Shown here: positions 38,115 through 49,146 of the stretch, piece by piece
How the letters are laid out: each line of letters starts with the position of its first letter
Position numbering within the stretch: the first letter of the stretch is position 1
Assembly: GCA_029339505.1 (NCBI GenBank)
Contig: JAQISU010000155.1
Coordinates: forward strand, 19,906,001-19,970,000
DNA length: 64,000 bases
Source of the DNA: Unio delphinus
Lineage: Eukaryota > Mollusca > Bivalvia > Unionida > Unionidae
Direction: 5' to 3'
Made by a program: the position numbers and the translations under genes
Notes under the pieces: generated by a model
What the model saw: the letters and a program-made list of their open reading frames with translations, nothing else
Told to the model about the DNA's origin: nothing
The model's database searches: none

Positions 38115-41020
38115 CTTAATAGTTTGTTAAATTTCAAATCTATTACTAGTAACTATGATCCTTCTGTACTTATGTATGTATGATTTACACTTCTCAAAAC
38201 AACGCTATACAAATTAAACTTTCATGTTTAACCTCGTAGACTCGAACTCTCGATCCCACATCTAGTTTAATTACGTGCCTTGAGGTCTCGAATTATCGAG
38301 AGTTTAATTAACATAATTCTATTCTTATTAATTGTATCCGTACTTTTGAAAACAGGGGGATTTGTCGATGGTGCCGTAAATCAGTCTGTCTGTTTCTGTC
38401 ATAGTTCCTCCTCCAACACTGCTTATTTTTTTTTCTTTTGGAGATTATCTTGGAGTGCTAGATTTATGTTGATCAAGATACAAAACGTGTTAGTTTTTCT
38501 GGTCTGTTCCATCTCTTACTCCTCCCACACTGATTAAAATCTCTCAGTAAAACTTTGTAAGGATCGTGTTTGATCTTCAAAATGCAAAATACATTTTTCC
38601 TGGAAAAGAATTTGGAGATTGCAAAGTTTCCAAATGGAGGCATTACGGAATTCGTTAGGTTTTGCTTCTTCTTCTATACTGCTTTGACACTTGTATTGTA
38701 ACTATATAGGCTAGATATGTGATAAGCGTGAATGATAGATGCGTAGCAGAGCATTCCTTTTCATTTATGATTATTTGTGGATAAAGTCCTTCCAATTTTG
38801 TCGCAAGAAGTGTATAATAGATTTTAATTTGCCATCGGTTTTTCTCCCACATTGTGTATAGGACTGGAAATTTGTAGACAAAATTATATGGTTGGTGTGT
38901 GTGCACAGTGAGGGTTTCCTTTTTACTGAAACTCATTTGGGGGAATATTTTTGTGACAAACCTTATAAAGGGTGATGATGTTTGGAATTCGGTCTTGTCA
39001 TCGTCGCTTCATCTCTCACATCGATTCGACGATTAGATTTTACAGTATACAAGCGACATTAAAATTATTGTGTGTGGGAAATTGACATTATCCATAGCAA
39101 AGTATAAACAATACCTACAAATAATTAAAATAAATGCTATATTGGTGACGAATCAATTTGAAATTCAATTCATTTCCATCGCTATCGTTAATTGGTATAT
39201 TCGGAGAGTTATAACTACGTCTTTCGTGGATAATGACAAGGCTAAATGGTAATTTAAACGTAATTATATGGCAAGAGAAAACGTACGTGTTATTATACAG
39301 CTCTGAAAACTTAGGTACAAATAAATACATGTTGTATGTGTCCTGTGAGCGGTACGAGGGCATTTCAGACCTAAGTATAAGTCAATCCATTCAGCATGTG
39401 CCCCATAAACATTTGAAATGACATTATCAACTATGAAATGTTCTACTAGTTAATTTGGAACAGATTGTCCAATATAGGTTCATCATAAAGTATGATATAC
39501 TTAGAACGACTTTAGTGACGACAGATCGATCTCGTATTTCGTAGTCCACTTCATGAAGAACTATATCCAAAAATAGGTGATAGGTGTTAAATATTGGTTT
39601 GAGTGTTATTGACCAAGATATGACTCTTATCAAGTGGTACACATGGTATGCTTTAGCCTATCAGAAATATTTCCTTTTACATTTACTTAAAATTGGATAC
39701 CAAAGAACGCGGCTAACTTTTTCGGAGTAATACTGAACTTCGATTGCTGTAGCAAATATAACTTACGATTAAATTGTATTATATCCAGCAACAATCTATA
39801 AAATGGAAGAAGTATCCGCCGGAAACTGATCGATTCATTTTTCTCATATTCCGTACAGAACCAACAAGTTGAACTCTAATACTACGATTGTGCATATTTA
39901 CAAAGATCATTTTGTTAAAACTTTCTATGTATTTCAAGCCGAAATTACAATTTCGTCAGGCCTTTATTTCGAGTTTGTAGCTGTGTTATGACCCTATGGT
40001 ATTAACATATTTAACAGATAAGGAGTTAAACAATCGACTTAGGTAAACTTCAAGAAACAATTTATTGCCGTAGAATAGAAACACTAATGCAAATGACGAG
40101 TTAAGTATTGGGATTTTATATTCAAGGTAATGCTGAATGTTTTATCACAAGTTCAAAAGTACAGAATGGATTCCAATAGTATTGAATGTCTTTGAATGAG
40201 TCCTCAATAATCCGAACTTATTGATTCAGTCTAAAATAGTCAATGAGAACTTTGAAATTTGAATGAAAAATTTTAATAAATAATTATACAGACTGATAAT
40301 AATATCATTAATAATTGTTTACCAAATATCTTTATACACAAATGTAATTTGAAATGCGATGTAGTAGATTTTGTAACTAAAACACACTAACTTGAAAATA
40401 AAGTCCCATTCTGAATTAAAATAAATATCTTGATTCAATTTTAGAATCATGACAAAAGATAGGAAGAAGAAACTTAATTCAAAATATTATGTTGAAAACG
40501 TTAATCTGTATATGCATACAAAAATAGCAGCAAAAATACATTTGTATAAGTTGAATAGGTCTTGTCCACTACTGATAAAATAAATCTTTTAGATACAGGC
40601 ATAAATAAGTACGTATGGCATGGACCAAATTTTATTGCCGTAACTGATTGACGTAGTCACGTGATGTTCGGCTGACTTTTTAATATAATATGCACCTGTT
40701 CGACACATTTCATTGTCGTTCTGTTATTTATATAACTTTCATCCGTGTATGACATACATGTTTTGCAAGCACAAATATCGCTTTTAAAGTTTAGGTCATG
40801 TACTGAACTAACTAGAACTTCTTGAGCATAGAGGATACAACTCATAAGACTCATTGTTTATGGATCTGAATAATGGTTTATTATGTTTTATTTCTGTGCC
40901 TTAATTTATTCAAAATAAATACAATTTTAAACCATAATTTTATATCATTAAAATACTAATCAGGCATATTTATGAACTTAATACTCTTTGAGAGAATTCA
41001 TGTAGTGTTTGTGTGTGTGT

Positions 41021-41023
<3 letters not shown>

Positions 41024-41097
<74 letters not shown>

Positions 41098-41098
41098 A
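41024..41098. repeat. (GA)n microsatellite
   Basis: Nearly pure GA array preceded by a short (GT)n. Confidence 0.95.
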
Positions 41099-43005
41099 CG
41101 TTCATCTTGAATTGATTCCCGATTTAGATCTTAAGAAATGGATCTGCATCACATCCCATTGAAAGTTTAATAGCCATTAAATAGGGAATGGCGATAAAGC
41201 ATGAAATAGTTGTGCCCTTTTTGAGAATTTAGTCTTACCGTGCAAAAGATTGAAGTAAAACTGAGATTTGAACGCAATCAAAATTGGAATTTTAGTATTG
41301 CAATGAATATCAACTATATATGGAATACTGGCTATACATATAGTGAATTGATAAGATATTTTTTTTTGGTTAAGAGAAATACCGCTTAGCTGTTTCCTTT
41401 AGCAAGTTAGGAAAATTAGGTGTATTTTTCTACTTATAGCTAGACAATCTGTCTGTAAGTCTGATTCTCACATACCTAGACGAACACACACATATATAAA
41501 CACAGTAACGGCTTTCCCATTAGGTAGACAAGGCACCTGCCGAGGCGGCTAAATTTAGACGGAAGTAGATTTTAAAGTATGGACATATTGCTTTTTGTTT
41601 TCTAAAGGATGCCAGGCTCAGGTAATGACCAAACGTGCAGAATCATTTGTAATAATTGTTTTTTCCCCTCAAAATAATTTAAGTAAAATAATTACACGAC
41701 TCTTTAGAAAGTGAATTTTGACAGAAGACAGGTGGTAAATCCTCATTTCAGTAAATTGAACATATTGGAGAATTGTTTAGATTTTGTACTCGGTATTATT
41801 ATTTTGGTTGTGAGTTCATTCTTTAGGAAAATGTTAATATTGCCTCATATATTATATTAAGCTTATATGCCGTGATTCTTAATTTTGGTGTGACACATTT
41901 GTTCTATCTCGTTTATATCCATACATTGTTTCGTTCTCATTGACAAGGCTTTCACTCCTGTCGAAGTTTAGTAGATATTTATCACTCTCTCACTAACAGT
42001 CTTAATAACTCGAGATGCTTGTACCAAAACCATTTTTCAATCCCAGTCAAGTATAATCATATGATGCTCAAAGGAACCGACACTATATTAAAATGAGCGC
42101 TATGGAAACAGTTTATTTATTTGTTCCCTTGTCAGCATGTCGCTAAATAATTCAGAACCTGTTTACAGCACACCCTTGGAACGTGCTAAGAGTCATTGTA
42201 AGCTCGATAGAAAGTAAATGGACAGACCGAGATAACAGCTCTCATTTTATTGAGTACCAACTACCAAACATTATGTTGGGATTACTGTCAATTGTGAAAC
42301 TGATCATAAGAAATATTTTAGTTCATCAATATAAACTAATGATAAATAAATAGAAATTAAGTTAACAAATATTCAACAATAGATACACCTAAAGATAAAT
42401 ATATAAGGAAACGTAGATGCATACATGTCATGATGGAGAGTCCCACCCGATGAATAAGTAATGAATTTACGTAAAATAATCTCATAATATCATTATATGT
42501 GTTTTGTAAATTACAGAAAGACAAATTTTGCATTAGATTTGACAGAAAAAGAATATTTAAATCACTTTTCTTATTTTAATATTTCTATCAGCCTTGCTAT
42601 TGTGTAGAATAAGACATGCAACAAGAATGGTATTTTAGAGACAGCAATGGAATTCTAATAGATCCTGGTGATAGAATGATACATGAATACAATTACTTAT
42701 TATAGTATACCAGGAAATTAATACTTTGCTTACAATGTAATTTTGTGCGTATTTGTATTACGCAAAACAAAAACAAAAAAAAAAAGAAGAAGACAGAATC
42801 TGACTTTACAGAGAAGATATTGAGTGGTAGGCATTATGAAATATCTTTTGGAGTGTTGGTATAAAAATATGTTTGTGGAAATATTAAATTAACGGTACTC
42901 TTTAACGCAGATGAAAAGTGCACTGAAGTTTATTTTATAGGTTGAAATGATGCAATACCAGTTATTATTATAGACGGAATAGTTGAAATCTTCTAAAAGC
43001 GTGGC

Positions 43006-43008
<3 letters not shown>

Positions 43009-43104
<96 letters not shown>

Positions 43105-43118
43105 TATGTGTGTGTGTG
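43009..43118. repeat. (AT)n/(GT)n compound microsatellite
   Basis: AT array to about 43106, then (GT)n to 43118. Confidence 0.95.
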
Positions 43119-46100
43119 ATTTCAAGATTCTTAACCTTATATCCATTAAGTTTAAGCTATGAATGTTATTGAAATAATAAAGTTTATCACGATCCGCTGA
43201 AATTAAACCTTATTCTTTGTGATATATATTTTGTGATGATATGACCTAATTACACTAATCTCTTGTGAAATTATAAATTGGTAAATAATCAGTCTTCAGA
43301 CATATTTAATTTGAGATAATTGCTGTCTTAATCGCTTTGTCGTAAAGCTTGTACACAGACACAAGATGTATTAAGTTTAACATATTATGTAGTTACGGCT
43401 CTTGATTAAATGTAAAGACCCTATGTATCTTTTTTATATTCTTAGCTGAAGATACAGCTTTGAACTTTGATATAGTCTAAATGTTTTTGTACTGACCTAT
43501 TTCCTTATTAAGGAATGGTTTAGCGCCCTTTATACCTTGTATCTATTCATTTGTCTTGGAGATTTTGTTTTGGAGATAAACCATTTTCAAAAGGAATAAG
43601 GTTTTTTTTCCTTCTGGTGCGTCTAAAACAACTTGTATATTTCTCCCAGTGTCGTTTCAGTTGCTTTAAGACATTATTTTCATTACTTTCTTAATCGCCA
43701 GCCCACACGTTCCATTACTAATACTACCACTGCCACCTCACATCACCAAATAAAAAATATGATGTTTTGGCAGCCGTACACATAGGCACTAGAACGTGCA
43801 GACCTTCGTAGTCAATTAGATATTTCGTCTCAAGAAACATTGGCACTGGATAGGTTGGATCATTATTAATATATGTGTTTAGAGTAATTTTAAGAGATGG
43901 ATAAAGTATATACTTTCTTCTTTTCTTAGTCTATTAGTATTCTTCCATGTTTTGCTGCTACTTTGGACGTAATGCCGGATATATTGTATATATTTATAAT
44001 TTTTATATTTAGTATTTTGATTTGATTGGACATTGGACATAAATATAAGCATTCATCCAATGCTTATATCTTTATCACAGTTATATTTTATGCAGTATTT
44101 GAATTATCTCAAACTGGATTTATAAATTGCTTATAATGTATACAAAAGACATATATTGATGATATTCTTTATAGGTTTTTTTTATTTTTTCCAGTTTGGT
44201 ACATGTATGGAAGAATTCATACGATTTGTTCAAATCGATTAGCATCTAATGTTTGATAAGTTTTCATTTCTTTTAAAAAAAAAACAGTGTTTGCTTATGA
44301 TTGTTTTATGATCAATTATTTTATTTGGTTCACCAACTTTACTCTCTGTCTCAGTTTTATCAATTATGTATTTTGTTTGCCTAATTTTATACCAATCTAC
44401 ATAATGTTGATTATCATGGCCCCCTGTTTCGTTTAGACAAATCAAACTGGAAATTTACTAATCGTAAATCGTAAATCGCGAATTATTCCACGTATTATTT
44501 TGCATATGAAGGGTCCAGTTTTACTTTGATAAAGAAAAATCTTTGTTAGTTTTTTTCTTTTTGCGTATCTGTATCTGCAACAATTCATTTTAGTTTCATT
44601 CGCAGTTAAGTTCACTTCCAATTCTTATATAAATTACAGAAGGCCGTTAATTTCTGTGTTTGATGTTTTGGTATTTTTGAATCAAGCACATGTTGTATCA
44701 ATTACGTAGTAATTTTAACTCAAAAATGTGTGGAATTTGTTACGTATATTCTATGAGAGAATGGAAAAAATCCACTATAGCTTTTGGCACATTAACATGT
44801 TGCTTGGTTGCATCCTCGGATTTTCCTCAACTATTAGCAATTTAAATTAATTATACTTGTTCAATGTGTGCATCATATCAAGGTAGTGGTACTGTATTTC
44901 TTTTGATCAGCAGACGTAAATTAATAGCTAACAATCCATATAATTACTTTCACGTAAAACAACCATAATGTTTATAGCCACATATAAAATAGTACCTACT
45001 TTAAGGCAACATTATTTCCTTCAGGCTCCAGATGTTAAAATAGCCATAATATATTTTCCAGTTTACTATCACATATCCTTTGCTATTTATTGTTATCATT
45101 ATTCAAGATTTTCCGTATTAACTAAATCTTTTTTGTTGAATAGAGATAACTCCTGCTTGTAAACAATTACAGTTACTCCATATTATCTCCCTTTGAATCT
45201 TATAATTAAATAATGCTTAATTCAAATAATGCTGAGTTTTGATATTACTTCTCTGATTATACAAATCTTTAGCTTGAAATTAGAAAGATGTCATTTGGAA
45301 AAGTAGACTTATAATTTGAGATTTTGAATTTCTGCCTGATGTTATATTTGGTTGCACCATTGGCCTTGTAGTAAGGTAGATAGATAAGCCACTCCACACT
45401 TTGGAACTGTTGGGAGGTTCACTACTTCATTTGGCGAGATGTCTCTAGATCGGTGATGTGATATATTGTATGTATCAATAGAGTTTGTTTTAAATATATC
45501 TATATATCTATTCATTTTTATGTGTTATTTTCAGTAACATATTTTCAGTTCTAATCCTATAAACTCGATGAAATCATTTTACTAGATACGCATTATTTTT
45601 TTGTCTGAGAGATTGAACATTTATTAAATATTTCTTTCAGAAATAATTTCTTAGCCTTTACTCAATAAATTCGGGTTCTTCATTGATTTTTATCTTTTGT
45701 AGCTTTCATTCTTAAAATATTTGAAATATGTATGTTTCCATCGTTAGTCCAAGCATATTTTGAGTAGACATCTGCTACTGTCAAATATATTTGTATTTAT
45801 TATTATTTTTAATGATCTGGAACTGTGCAATCTACATGAGTTTGTTCATGCTTCGCTATCCGGTAAAATGGATTTTGTTTCCTGCCTAATGTGGCTCCGC
45901 ATGTAATTAATAATTAATGGACATTTTGGTTCTTATTATAAATCAATTAAGTATTGGTCTTGATTAGTGTATATTACCTTCATAGCTTTTGAACAGTAAC
46001 GTCACGTTTACTACTTTTTTTTAATCTAACGTATAGCATAAATAACCTGCGTACATGATCCCATTTTTTGCAGAGTTGTAATTCGCAACGCGCGCATTCC

Positions 46101-46599
46101 TTATCGATCGGGTTTACCGCAGCCTGGAAATGTTTGATTTGCCTGTGCTGTGACCTTTTTCATTCCGACAATATACAACACATACATAGATCTGAATTTA
46201 ACTTGTGACTTATATTTAGGCCAAAAAATTAAATTATATACATTTTTTGATGATAGTGATCTCATTAATAAAAAATACTCCAGGTAAAATCTGGATATTT
46301 TATGTTATGTTGAAGATGGCCGTCATCGCTTAACTGCTCGAGAAAGTCTCTTCCGATTTTGTGCTATTTTTATATTTGTGCTTGTTCTACATTGTTGTGT
46401 TTCATCATGCACTGGCTGTTCCGTTCGTATGTGTTAATTCATCTCCTTGTTTTGGAAACGAGAACAATTAGAATTTTTCTCAGCTGTTTAATTCCACTGT
46501 TAAGACTCATTTGTGTTTGAATAAACCGCCGTCACGTGACCGCTTACAATATGACAGACCCTCATGAATTGGATTAAATGACTACACCTTGGTTCTAGA

Positions 46600-46793
46600 T
46601 ACTACATTGTGCTCAAAAATGAACGAACTGGGAATACATTCATCATTACTTAAATGTAAACGGAAGCGAGATTAGAAACGTTGTTTCAAAGCTGGCCGGC
46701 ATAGAACAGGAAGAAGAATTCCAGTTTTCTCCCTTTCGCACATAACAGATAAACAATTAAAAAATTCTGTCGTTAATTTTAATAACCTGGTTC
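46600..46793 (+). pseudogene. 5' part of the LINE interrupted by the Polinton
   Basis: A plus-strand frame is open from about 46703 up to the insertion point (residues such as DKQLKNSVVNFNN). It joins without a shift to the endonuclease frame at 63310 if the element and one target duplication are removed. The extent upstream is unknown. No conserved domain lies in this left piece itself. Confidence 0.5.
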
Positions 46794-46794
46794 A
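46788..46794. other. left target-site duplication of the Polinton
   Basis: TGGTTCA here against T|GGTTCA at 63303-63309. The shared core GGTTC (46789-46793 and 63304-63308) extends to 6 bp in either direction because the bordering T and A also match. Polintons are known to make 6 bp duplications. Confidence 0.8.
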
Positions 46795-47009
46795 GCAGCA
46801 GAGAGGGTGAATCCTACAACATTTTTTGTTTTTATTTTTGATTATACCCCCTCCAAATAACACTTGACCCTTCTCGCGAAAAAATAAGTCTCTGACCCTT
46901 GTTTGAAAACATTCGCGTCGCAACGTCGTTGTCACTCACCCCCTCTGCTGCTAGAACTTTCAGTTCTAGGTTAACCGAATATTTGATCCAGTCCGATACG
47001 ATATCGTGT
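46794..47009 (+). repeat. left terminal inverted repeat (216 bp)
   Basis: Reverse complement of 63088-63303 with one mismatch (G at about 46984 where the partner implies T). It includes the last dozen codons of the ATPase gene, which therefore reads into the repeat. It contains an inward-facing copy of its own tip (46936-46952) and a perfect hairpin CTAGAACT-TTC-AGTTCTAG (46951-46969). Confidence 0.95.
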
Positions 47010-47636
47010 CCTAGGGTCTGCTAAATTTATTGTCACAAATCCGTGTGGTTTTGACTGAGCGTGACTAAAGAAATTTCTAAACTGATAATGATTCATATCA
47101 CCGCTGCACCAAGTTTGATGAATATTTCGTAGCGTATGAGTATCAACGCCGTTAAATACACACAACACATTGCAATTATCTCTGATCACTTTTGGTATTT
47201 GTGTGTATCGTTGAGTGACATAGATCACATCAGTGTTTTTATGCCTGCCTCGGGAAAATATTCTAGCAGGATTTTTTTGATTATCTAACATGATATCATC
47301 GTATACCACTAAATTGTTAATACTTCCATCGATGTCTTCCACGGAAGGGGCTTCCTCTATATCAGTAATAAACTCAATAAAATCTTCATCGATTTGAAAT
47401 TCTTTTGCTTTCTCGTTAAAATCCTTTAGCACTTCATAGCATCGCTGATCGTCTACACTCGGGGCTATTAAATACAATTTGTTCCATTTCATCCATCTCG
47501 TTATCAAATTAAGTAGCAGTTGTGTCTTTCCGCTTCCAGATGGTCCGATTATAATCATTCTAATTGAATTCGGCAACATTTCATGATGTTTAATAGGTTC
47601 CCGTCGTCGGGTAGCTGAATAATCAATTATATTCAT
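46971..47636 (-). CDS. FtsK/HerA (A32-like) genome-packaging ATPase
   Basis: 221 residues, usual size for Polinton ATPases. Walker A GPSGSGKT is at 31-38, and Walker B, NLVVYDDIM at 108-116, carries tandem aspartates. VIYVTQRY at 137-144 matches the sensor/arginine region of this family. In adenovirus-like and Polinton-like systems the protein pumps DNA into preformed capsids. The gene points outward, its stop codon lies inside the left terminal repeat, and it shares a 17 bp divergent gap with the zinc-ribbon gene. That gap holds TTATATATAAATT, which may serve both. The start is the first ATG of the frame and puts the Walker A at the usual distance. Confidence 0.92.
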   Translation of the reverse strand: MNIIDYSATRRREPIKHHEMLPNSIRMIIIGPSGSGKTQLLLNLITRWMKWNKLYLIAPSVDDQRCYEVLKDFNEKAKEFQIDEDFIEFITDIEEAPSVEDIDGSINNLVVYDDIMLDNQKNPARIFSRGRHKNTDVIYVTQRYTQIPKVIRDNCNVLCVFNGVDTHTLRNIHQTWCSGDMNHYQFRNFFSHAQSKPHGFVTINLADPRTRYRIGLDQIFG

Positions 47637-47653
47637 GCCGTTATATATAAATT
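47637..47653. promoter_or_regulatory. divergent 17 bp promoter gap with TATA-like core
   Basis: The only spacer between two start codons facing away from each other. It contains TATATATAAA. Its brevity implies that at least one transcript starts inside the opposite gene or has almost no leader. Confidence 0.4.
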
Positions 47654-47851
47654 ATGGATCTATATTGTGTGAAGTGTAAAAAACGTACTGGCACAGATGA
47701 CTTGACGACGATTACAACTAAAAATAACCGATCAGCGCTTTCTGGTAAATGCGTACAATGTAGTACAAAGAAATTTAGATTTGTTTCTAAACCCAAGGAA
47801 CTCAAGGAACCTTTAAAAAAAAACGAGGAGGTGATATCGCAGCCAAATTAG
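47654..47851 (+). CDS. zinc-ribbon protein (DUF5679-like), N-terminal part of a PLA2 fusion gene
   Basis: 65 residues in frame 0. MDLYCVKCKKRTG and SGKCVQCSTKKFRFV form two CxxC knuckles in the layout of the DUF5679 family (identified from memory). The frame ends 14 codons after the sequence CC TTT AAAAAAAAA CGA at 47810-47826. One base back (-1), the reading continues straight into a phospholipase A2 domain, which has no ATG of its own near its start. TTTAAAA at 47812-47818 is in the exact X XXY YYZ register for -1 slippage. I expect a single zinc-ribbon/PLA2 protein in intact relatives. Confidence 0.8.
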   Translation: MDLYCVKCKKRTGTDDLTTITTKNNRSALSGKCVQCSTKKFRFVSKPKELKEPLKKNEEVISQPN

Positions 47852-48183
47852 CAAAACTCCCTGGAACTCCATGGGCAAAATACCCCGGAGAAAAACACCT
47901 TCCAGGATATAGCTACTGTGGACCGGGAACAAGACTTGATATCAGACTCAATGATCAAAATCAGCCCCGACCCGGTGAGGAACCAATAAACGCTATTGAT
48001 AAGGCCTGTCACCTTCATGATGTATCTTATAAAAGCAGTAATCTGCAGCACAGGCATCTAGCAGATGTGAAATTAATTCATGCGTTAAATGCTATTTCTG
48101 ATAAATCTTTCAAAGAAAAATTGGCTTCCTTTTTGATAAAATCGGCTATGAAAAGTAAATTGATGTTAGGGGCTGGTAATTAA
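47791..48183 (+). CDS. parvovirus-type phospholipase A2 domain (-1 frame of the zinc-ribbon gene)
   Basis: Open frame without an ATG until residue SAMK near its end, so it must be entered by frameshift or fusion. It contains the calcium-loop motif YCGPGTRLD and the catalytic His-Asp pair in KACHLHDVSY, the arrangement of viral PLA2 domains (Phospholip_A2_4 group). In parvoviruses this activity breaches endosomal membranes during entry, so a virion role is plausible by analogy. The N-terminal LPGTPWAKYPG resembles the LPGTP repeats of the minor virion protein at 59090. The C-terminus is MLGAGN, which matches an adenain cleavage consensus. Eight bp separate it from the integrase start. Confidence 0.85.
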   Translation, partial: TQGTQGTFKKKRGGDIAAKLAKLPGTPWAKYPGEKHLPGYSYCGPGTRLDIRLNDQNQPRPGEEPINAIDKACHLHDVSYKSSNLQHRHLADVKLIHALNAISDKSFKEKLASFLIKSAMKSKLMLGAGN

Positions 48184-48190
48184 TAACAAC

Positions 48191-49146
48191 ATGGAATCTA
48201 TTTATTATTCCCCAAGAGGATACTGGAGGGGTAAATCAGCAATCCATAAACTCGCTAGTGCTGCAAAAGTGAAAAAAAAACCACTGCGGCTCATTGGTTA
48301 TCCAAACAGGCACTATGGCAAATTTATCTACCACCGCCTAAACAAATCAATTTCTCGCATTTTGATGTGACCGGACCCAATGAAGTTCATCAGGCTGATC
48401 TATTATTTCTGCCACATGATCGTGGTTACAAATACGCATTAACCGTAGTTGATATTGCAAGTCGATACAAAGAAGCAGAACCGTTAAAAACAAAATCAGC
48501 CACTGAAGTGGCTTCTGCATTTGAAAGGATTTATCGAAGGAGTCCTCTGCACTGGCCAAATCTATTACAAGTTGATCCTGGCAAGGAATTTCAGGGTGCA
48601 GTGTTATCTACAATGAAATATCACAATGTCGCTATCAGACGAGGGCATACTGCGCTACATCGTGATCAGGCCATTGTAGAACGATTTAATAAAACCCTTG
48701 CTGAGCGGTTATTTGGATATCAATACGCAAAAGAATTCATCCAAGAAAAAAGATCCCGTGAATGGGTTAAAAGGTTACCAGCTGTGATTACTGCACTGAA
48801 TAACGAGATTACTAGAACCATCAACATGAAACCTATCAATGCGATTAAAAAGAAGTCAATACCTGAAATGGAAATTCAAAAAGATTTTAGCGTTTCCCAA
48901 CCAATTCTTGGTAGTAATGTCATTGTGAGGTACTTATACGAACCAGGAGAGCTTGAGGGTGGCACAAAAAGGGCTACTGATCCTATTTGGAGCGTCACTA
49001 CGCATAAGATATCTAGTATAACACGATCTACGGGTAGACTTCCAATCTATAAACTGGATTCAACTGCCCCTCAACGGGGTTTTACTAGACAACAATTACA
49101 AGTGATACCTGAGGATACTCAATTACCACCGCATGGGCTTAACTAG
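48191..49146 (+). CDS. retroviral-type (rve) integrase, frame broken at an A9 tract
   Basis: The start MESIYYSPRGYWRG at 48191 is the characteristic Polinton integrase N-terminus. At 48272-48280 (nine A) the frame must step -1 to continue into TAAHWLSKQALWQIYLP and then the catalytic core. Core motifs: HQADLLFLP (first Asp), LLQVDPGKEF (second Asp) and DQAIVERFNKT (Glu), giving D-x34-E between the last two. The C-terminal part (about 180-255 of the 48367 frame) looks like the usual chromo/SH3-type DNA-binding region. Without the shift, translation ends at 48370. Its stop codon overlaps the convergent replicase gene by 8 bp. Role: insertion of the linear element into the host genome with a short target duplication. 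Confidence 0.9.

Larger units (their letters stand above)
35880..46600. other. gene-poor intergenic region
   Basis: No recognisable gene, RNA or intact mobile element. Several microsatellites are listed separately. Short open frames in 38.2-40.9 kb and 44.2-45.2 kb have host-like composition but no motifs. Confidence 0.5.
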
